Below are positions 29,101 to 38,100 of a stretch of 64,000 nt of DNA, piece by piece (position 1 is the stretch's first letter; each line of letters begins with the position of its first letter). The stretch covers positions 3,828,444-3,892,443 of the forward strand of contig NC_034411.1 of NCBI RefSeq assembly GCF_002078875.1, written 5' to 3'. Under the pieces are notes generated by a model. The model made no database searches. It was not told where the DNA came from and was given only the letters and a program-made list of their open reading frames with translations. The DNA is from Numida meleagris. Taxonomy: Eukaryota > Chordata > Aves > Galliformes > Numididae. Both the position numbers and the translations under genes were made by a program.

Positions 29101-32100
29101 GGATACCACTCCTAAAGAACAGACACAAAGAAAGTGGCAGAGGGCATTGTGCGCGTGCAGATTGTGAACTGTACCTTCCAAAAGTGAGCTTGTTCTTTTT
29201 ATTCACTGAGCTGCAGCATGAGCTGTCACTCACATATGACATCACTAACACGATGATTAGATCGAACCAGAGCATGTGACAGACTGACCTCACAAACAAC
29301 AGCTTGATTTTCTTCATCTTGACGTGCTATGATATCAGCAAGGAAATATTCACTATAGGTTTCTTTCAGAATCTCACTCTGACGCGTCCAGATTGGCATG
29401 AGATCATCATAATCTTCCAACCTAAAAGAGATCATGTAATGTCCTAATAGCTCTGCTGTTAACAGGTCCTGATACTTCTGTTCCCCTCTGTTAGCATACT
29501 GACAAATGTTAAGAAAATCTGATTCAAAGCACCTACCTGTAAAGAAATAATTTCACCTAGGATATGTCCCTAACAGACACTATGTTTGGAGCCTCAGAAC
29601 CAGAGGAGAGGCAGAGGCACTTTCTAAAGCCAGTGCCACCCACCTCAGATCTGGACAGCCCTATGGAGATACTTATCTGTTTCTAAAAAACTAACCAAGA
29701 GAGTAGCCCTGTTCAAAATTATTTTGCCTGAGGCATCTCAGGCTGAGTGGATGTTAAAATTATTACAATCAGTGAGCTCAATCACTTAGAGTTGGCAGAG
29801 ATCTCAGAAAGCTACACCAATGCAATTTAGGAAATCTTCATTTTTCTTTCCCTTTCCTTTACTTTTCCATTCCTTTCCTTTTCCGTTCATTTCCCTTTCC
29901 CTTTCCTTCTTCCTTTCCTTTTCTTTCCTTTCCAAAAAGATCCAACCGAATAGTGCCTTTCTGTGTGGGAGAAATAGTGCTGTGTATTGACTAGATTACT
30001 GTTATTACACACAGCAGTGTCAGGGTCAACTGGCAGAAATCGAGCCATTACGCCTTTGTAAGGCCAAGTTAATGCTCCATCACTGGAAAAGATACAAAGG
30101 CCAAAGTGCAGTTACTCTACCTCTGCCTTGTGAGAAGCCTTCTGCATAGGTGGGAGTCTGCAGCATCAAGGCTGTATGTAGCTGCCTCTGGTGCTGCTGG
30201 CGTAGCGCTGCCAGACATGCAACCTCAACCTCCTCTCTTTCAGTTTGAAACCATTCCCCCTTGCCTTACCGCTATCAGACCGTGTAAAAAAAACCGCACT
30301 CCCTCCTGTTCACAACCTCGGTGAGCCCCGGGCCTCCCGGCCGGCCCTCGCCTGCCCTCTGGCGGCTCGGAGAAGGGAGCGCCAGGCGCGGGGGCTGCGG
30401 CTCCATTCCCGGCCTTGACGGGAGCGGCGGCGGCTCCACAAACCTCCAGCGCTCCCGCTCTCCGCGGGCCTCAGCGCTACTCTGAGGGCTGCAAGGGCCG
30501 TCATAATCCTTCACGTGAATAATCCAACGTCCATTGCTCTCGGAGCTGTCATAACCCTTCACAAGACAGCTGTCTGTACACATCCATCACTCCTCACTTC
30601 CTCCATTCTCCAGCTGGAATACCCTTTCCTAAATCTCCCTATAAAACAGCTCAGTTCTCTCAAAATGTTACACACTGTAGAAACATGTTTCTGAAGATCG
30701 TTATCGGGAATGATTATTAACAATTCCCTCGGTTTTAGGAAGAGATGTATTTTGCTTCAGGCTCCCCGTTGCTCACGTCTGTGCATGCTTGTACCTAACT
30801 TCTAGGCACAGGTGTTTGGAAGCCTTGCCTCTGCATAGGCAGCAGTTCAGTAAAACAAATTAAACCCATCCTAATTATCACTTGTGGTATGTTTCTGGAT
30901 TTCACAGGAGCCTTATAGAGAATCCCAAAGGGCCAAAAGTACAGTTTCTAATTTGATCCAATAAGGGCTGAGTGCCCAACTGCTGACAGACTGTGAGATA
31001 AGACTGATGGAGACTTTCAGGGGTGCCTGGGTGGCTTTGCTCCTACACACCAGAATGAATGTGACCTTCTGAGTAAGCTTACTTTTCTACCAATGACCCC
31101 TTTTATTTTGACTTTTTTTCTTCAGTTTTATTCTCTGGCCATCTGTCTGAAACCTCTCTTCTTACTCCTCTTGCTCCCATTGCCCAGAGATAAGAACCCC
31201 TCTATCCCCGATCCAGTTGCACTGACCTCTTTCTTCTTAGGTCAGCTGAGCGGGTTGTCGGGCGGCATGGACAGTAAGGGAGCTGTTCCAGCCTGCCATG
31301 AGTATCTGTTACATATGCCTTACTAACAGCCTTTTTAGCAGGATGAATAAATGCTTAACTTGTGACCTTTAGGATGCCCTGGCTTGTAGTACTATTCCAT
31401 CTGCCAGGAGTTTTCGATAATTTAATTCTTCTGAAGGGTGGCCCCCAGATTCTTTCATACAGTTTCTAGATTAAGAAAGCCAGCCTGAGGAACCAAGGGA
31501 GATGAATATAGTGACTGTTCATTCTAAACTGAAGACAGCAAGATGACAAACTTTCAAGCCCCATGGTTTTTTGTTCATTTTCTCTGTTAAGACACTATAA
31601 ATCACTTGTCCATAGAATTAATTCAAAAGCTGCAACTAAAATGAAGCTCTAAAACATTGGAAACAAATATTATTAATTCATATTCTTTATGTTTCAAACT
31701 TAAATAGTAGTTTTTCTCTTCTTCCCAGGCAATATCTCAAGGTTTTCTACTCTCAGAGTTTTACTATTTCCACATAATAGAGAAGACTGCTCCAAAAAGA
31801 AATGCCTTCTATTTTATTATGATGGCCCACGACATCGGAGGTGAATGCTGGCAGTACAGCAGCAAAGGCTGAACCTTGCCTGTAGTGGGTCACCCCCACT
31901 GGCAGATTTGTATGAGTGTAGGATGCAGGCTCTTGTTCATTGCTGGCAAAAATGCACAGCTAACGGCGGTGACTATGTTGAAAAATAGTGTTTTGTAGAT
32001 GAGAATTTGCTCTATCAAATAATGTTATTGTAGTTTTCACGGAAATAAATAGGAGGCATTACTTTTAGAGAGACCAGTGTATTAGTATAGGAAATTCATT

Positions 32101-35100
32101 CATGTGCTATGAAACCTCAAAGAAACGAAGGGGTAAAGGAATGACACTGAACTCTTAGCTGAAATCTCTTGTTCACTGGGATAGATAACATTCACAGACC
32201 TCAGACCCAAATTAAACATTTTGCCAATGTATTTATCAATGTAATGCCTCACTATGCTGGTAGCTCCAAGTCAGCTCTGCAAAAACACATAATGACAAGG
32301 CCAAATCTCAAGGTGTAGATGATAATTCTGCAGGCTTCTGGTACTCAGGGAAACTGCTATACCAAGCCAATGACAGTCAGTGGGCTCTGCATAAGCCTAG
32401 TCATCTCCCAGCATACTAAGAGCTGTAGGAACAAAACTATTTTTTATTTCTGCAATCCCCCACCAGCACCTCAGACATTTTCGAAAAAAAACCAAACAAG
32501 CATAAAAAGAAAATAAGAAAAAAGATGACAGTACATAATATAAAGATGCTACAAAATTCCTAGACAGAGAACAAGCACAATAAAGGCATTCCACAGAGCT
32601 GCAAATTTGTGATGTTTTAGATGGATAGTACAAAAACAAGAAAGAGGATCTAAAGATGAGGTACCTTTAGAGGAAAGAAACTTAAATGTAAAAGCTTACT
32701 GGAGTGGGTTCAGGCACACTACAGTTTTATTATGAAGGTCAGATAGAGAACAACATCAAAATTAATGGTTAAGCAAAGTATCAGTTTACAGCTTCCTCTC
32801 ACCATAAGAAAGGGAAGAGGGAACAGAGATTACCTTAATCTCCTATCATTGACCCAGAACATGTTGCTAGGCAGGTGGCTGTGGACAACTTCCATAGATA
32901 AATCTCTAAAGGGCTCCACTGAATGTTACTATGGATGCCGGTGAAGTACAAAGGTGAACAGAAAGGAAAAGGAAAGGCAAAACAACTTCTGCAAATATAG
33001 ATTCTCTGAGTAAGATAAATTGTATTATCTATACATTTGTATTTGTATGAATATTATATAAGTAGGTACTGTGCAATTAAAAAGAAATAAGCTGTTTCCT
33101 GGTTAGTATTCTAGGTTTTGTTTTTTATAAAAGTAAATTGGTTTTATTATTCATAAACAGCTACAGAAATCCCAGGGTAAACAGTATCTCTTATGTGTTA
33201 TACCAGTACAGCTTGCTCGCCACTTCTTTTAAAAAAAAAAAAAAAAAAGTTTCAAATTAAATGGAAAATGTTAAAGTCAGAATCAAGAGGTGGGGAAAAA
33301 CTTCAAATCCTCAGGAATTAATTCACCTATTGATAACTTGTTAGTATCAGGGGTTCATTTGCACAATGATAGCTGGTAGACATCTCAAGGTAAAAACTTT
33401 TTAAAAGCCTGAAAAGTGTAGATCAAGTTAGCATGCAAGTGATTTTGTAACACTGAAATATCCACACCAACAGCAAAATGATTTTAAGTGGTCATGGCCA
33501 AGTCTCTGCCCTTTACCTTAAAATGTTCAAAAGCCAAGTTACTGCATATTGCAAACACTGAATAAAACTGTAGGATAAAGAGCACTGTTTCAGGCCTATC
33601 TGGTAAAATCATGAATGTGTAAAACATCTCTCTGTGAGACCTATTAGCATCCAGTCCAAGATGTTAGCATGAACTAATCCACAAATAGGTGTCGATTTAC
33701 CAAGCAGACAGAGGTTCCTAATGAGGTATTACCTTCCATTAGCACTGGTCAGTATGGACTGGACATTATATGATAGAGCCTCCCAGAGACATGCTTGTCC
33801 CCAAATTTCAATTACTATTACAAGGACCAGAAGTGCTTCTTAAATCACAGTATTGCTACACAAGCACAAAGCAGCACTTATTAGAACAAAGACAACTCCA
33901 GAAAGAATCAGAATCAAAATTATTACCTCATAACACATTACCCTAAATGTGCTCTTAGCAACATGAAGAGGAAAACAAGTGAACCAAAATGTGAAAGATG
34001 CTACAAAGAAGAAGATACACAGCACTGACAGCATATATAATCCAGCAATACATAGAGAAAAATGTTAAGGCCTAATTGGGGTGGAATCTGCACTTCTTTC
34101 TTACTGTACTCAGTGCTGGCACAAGCCCAGAAAATTATGATTTGGCATAAGCAGCAGAATTTAAGTGGTAGGAAAAAACACAGTGGTGATGGTCAACATA
34201 CAGGTAGACATGAATAGGCATTCAGCTAGAGAAAGTTGCAGCTGTGCCTGGTGTACACTGCTGACAGCTGAGCAGACTAGTTTTTTCGTCTCCAATTTTT
34301 AAAGACCTTTATGGCTTGAATCCCAAAACAACAGCAAAGCTGTTGATATGTGATATGTGCAAGCACATCATAAAAGAAAGAAAGAAAGAAAGTCTTTGCT
34401 CCAAGCTGCAAGTATTGAAATACGTAACACTGTGGGAATTTAAAAAAAAAACAAACAACAAATTACTCCATTATTTTCTTAAACTCTCTCAACAACACTG
34501 ATGAGGCAAGCTCCCCTGAAACACAGTGACAGTAAATGTATGAAGTGCTTATGCAGAAAAACTGCATGAAAACAAAAGGAGAATTTCTGTGTCTGAAAGA
34601 CTCATGGAACTAGGGAGTCTCTACTTTTATTTAATTCCTTTATGATAAACCCTTCTCTTCAGTCTTTGCTCAAATGGCCAGAACATGATACAACAACAAA
34701 ATAGTTTAAATCTGTTCCAAAAGACCTGGAAATTATACACAAGGCAATAAAGCCAATATTCACAGCATAAACATTGCTGACCAAAAAAGTATTAATTCTA
34801 TTTCTACTATATCCAGAAATCTAATTTATGATAAATAAGAAAAAAACAGCATAATCACGAAACAACTACTCAATTAGGCTTTCAAGCAAAATCATGGCCA
34901 TTGAGCTGATGCTGTAGATCAAAATGGGATTTTTTAAAATTAATTCAGACATATCTGCTTATAAAACTAGAAGCGAGAAAACTGCATTACCTTGCTTTGC
35001 GAACATGCAGCTGGGGGTGATACGGATGTCTGGGACATACAAGCAAAGTGAAGGTTTTAGCCACGGTTGAACCTGGAGCAGTTGTCATCTTTTCAAAGAC

Positions 35101-38100
35101 ACTGTCCAAACCTGGCTCTGTGAGTGACAAAAATCCGTTAGGAGCAATAATGAAGCTTCATTATTTAAATTTTTAAATATCAGCAGAGGTATTAGAGGAA
35201 AATGAATTTTTGAACTTAAACAGTAATGCTCTCAATCTTTTAAGTTAAGTAGTGAAAAGGTAATGTCAGTAGTATAAGCATGTTAAAGAATTGCTACTGG
35301 ATTAATTAAAGGATTATCCTGCCAGATCTTCTAGTTCCTCTACATAACCAATGCCTGTTTCTTCAGTATCTTGTAGCAGACAGAGGTGGGAGCCAGCCAT
35401 TAAGTAGATGCTTAGTTTAACAGTCTGAAGTCAGGACTGAAATTCCAAGTCAGATGCTGCTCTCAGATGCTGAGTAAGAGGTGCATCTTCCCAAATTTTG
35501 TACCCCCACTCTAAAAGAATCCTAGCTTCCTTCCACACTGCCAGCATGCCTTCAGTCTCTTACCAATGAGTAACTGCCAGCCACAGAGCAAGCACTGATC
35601 TCAATCTCTTGACTCCATTCAGCCATAAGTTTTCATTGAACTTGTGGGAATTTATTTCTGAGATCAGTTTGAAGCCCTGTCCGTTTCTGGCAAAATTGAA
35701 GACTGTGGGAAATGGATAGACTACTGAATGAAATATGCTACTACATAAACCACTTTTACAAGGAAAGTCCATTAGAGGATACTTTATGGTCATGGCTTCT
35801 GCATGTTTAGAAAATAGTAACTGCTTTCAGTATATATTTGAAAAAATAATTAAAAAAAACCCCATAACCCAACACCAACACCACAGTCCACCAACACAGT
35901 ATAATAGTGGTAATTAGTTGTCCTTATTTTAAGTCTAAAATAGTATTAAGTTCTTACCTAAATTCTCATCAGCTGGTATGAAGAGAAGTATAAACTGCAG
36001 TTCTGGTATTGCAATAAAAGCTCTCCTGGACAAATAACATAACTGTATTCAGTCTTTCATAACAACACCAAATCGTCAGCTAGTCTTTTAATGCATGAAA
36101 TTTATTCTCCAGTGCCTCTAATCTTCCCCTCATGAGCCCACATAGCTCAAAAATTAAAGCATTTCATTTAACACAAGTAACATAAGAAATTCATCTGGGC
36201 ATCTTTTACTGTTTCTTTCTACCCTATTTCTCTCTCTATTTCCCAGTCTTTTGACTTCAAATATCCTCCTTTTTGTATCAGTTCCATCACAGTGAAAACA
36301 AGTAAAGATGCCGGGTCTCTGCTGGCAGATCTCTGAGATGGCACCAGGATGAGCTGCCTTGACACGACAAAGTTTCTAGACTTCACAGCAGCACCACCAA
36401 ATGTAATTCACTCCGTTTTTCTAAGTAGGTTCTGAGCTATACCAAATAACCTAAGCAATCACTGAGTACTGAGCTAGCACATTCTATATTGTGCTGTTTG
36501 TACCAAATAGTTTGTAAACTTCCGGTGTAATCTGTAGCTAGCAAATGAGCTAAAGATGACCTGGGAACAACCACACTCCAGAAACATCTATAGCTTTTTA
36601 AGCTTCATGCCCAGTTATGGAAGTTTAGCACGGAAATTCAGGAAAGAAAAAAATATATAAATTAATTCTGTCTTGCAACTGCAATACCAATAGCAAATGA
36701 TGGGAGCAGATTGTACGTGCTTCACTACAGAAAGTTATATGTTAACTCACCTGACGATTTCTTGGGAACATCCAGCTGCATATTCCTCTTTTGCCACAAA
36801 AAGATGCATGAACAGTGTGTTCAAAGGCTACAATATAAAGAATGAGAACCGAAACACGATGCATATCATATTTATTGTCTACCCAGGTGTTAATATGTAC
36901 ATTTCCAATATCTCTGATCTGCGCTCAAAGAGCATGCATGAGTAATTCATTGCCTTCAAAGCAGGTGCTCAACAAATAAAGGATGGTTTTAATATTATGA
37001 TTTGATTCATACTCGAGCTTACTGTTAGAGTATGTTTTAGATACATCTTTTAAAAAAATGGATTTGTAACATTTTATTCGTGTCAACTAATAACATTTTA
37101 CATTAACCATGACAATCAAGAACTAAATCTTAATGTTGACTTTAAGATATTCCTTTGTGCCAGGTTTTAAGAAAAAAAAAAAAAAGAAAGAAAGAGAAAA
37201 GCTCACACATTCCTCACTCCTAAAATTGTTTTTCCCTTAAAGGGTGTAGGAAAATTACAGAATCTTTTGAGTGCATTGTTAGACACATTTGAATACCCAG
37301 GCAGAAACAGAGCTGACTAAAAGATGCCTTTTCCCTGTTTACTAGTTAGTCTGCAAAACACGTTGCAGAAAAGGAATCTCATCAGAACACGTAGTTGTTT
37401 TGCCAGTGCTGAAGCATAAAGTATCTACTGAATCTTCTGTATAGATTTTAGAAAATCTGTATTCTAGAAAAGGGTTGTTCTGCTCCCCATCAATATTCGG
37501 AAGCATCTTCCACTCTTGTTTATAAGCAATAACTGCTAACACGCCAAAGCTTTTTTTGGTTTGTTTCCTTTTCTCATTGTACACCTCTGCATTCTGAAGT
37601 CAGCTGCAGCTTTACTGCAAGAGATATTGTCAAGTAGGCAGCCTGAGAAAGAGCGTGCAGAGCCAGCAGCGCAGTGTAACACAACAGGAGCAGCTGTGCA
37701 GTGAGTGAAGTGGCTGTGTCTGCAATATGCCTGTACACAAACTACTGTTCAAGAGACAAAGAAAACAGATTACAAGAAAATTGTGTTATTTTTTTTCCTT
37801 TACTCCTATACAAGCTGTAATAATTGTTTAACAGTAAATGCAGCAGTTTTAAATATAACCACTGTATTTGTCAGTTTTTCTGCAAGCTGTGTTGCTTAAT
37901 AATGCCCAGAACAGCACTGGAAAACTGATGAACTGTCTGGAGATGATTTCAGTACTGCCAATACTGGCTGCTGGCTTTTGAACGTTTATAGTCAACATTT
38001 TCTACCTTTTCTCAACAATCAGTAGATGATCCAGTTCCTAGGTGGACTGAATGATGGACAGCATTCAAATGCAGAACTTCTAAGTGCGTATCTCTAGTTG

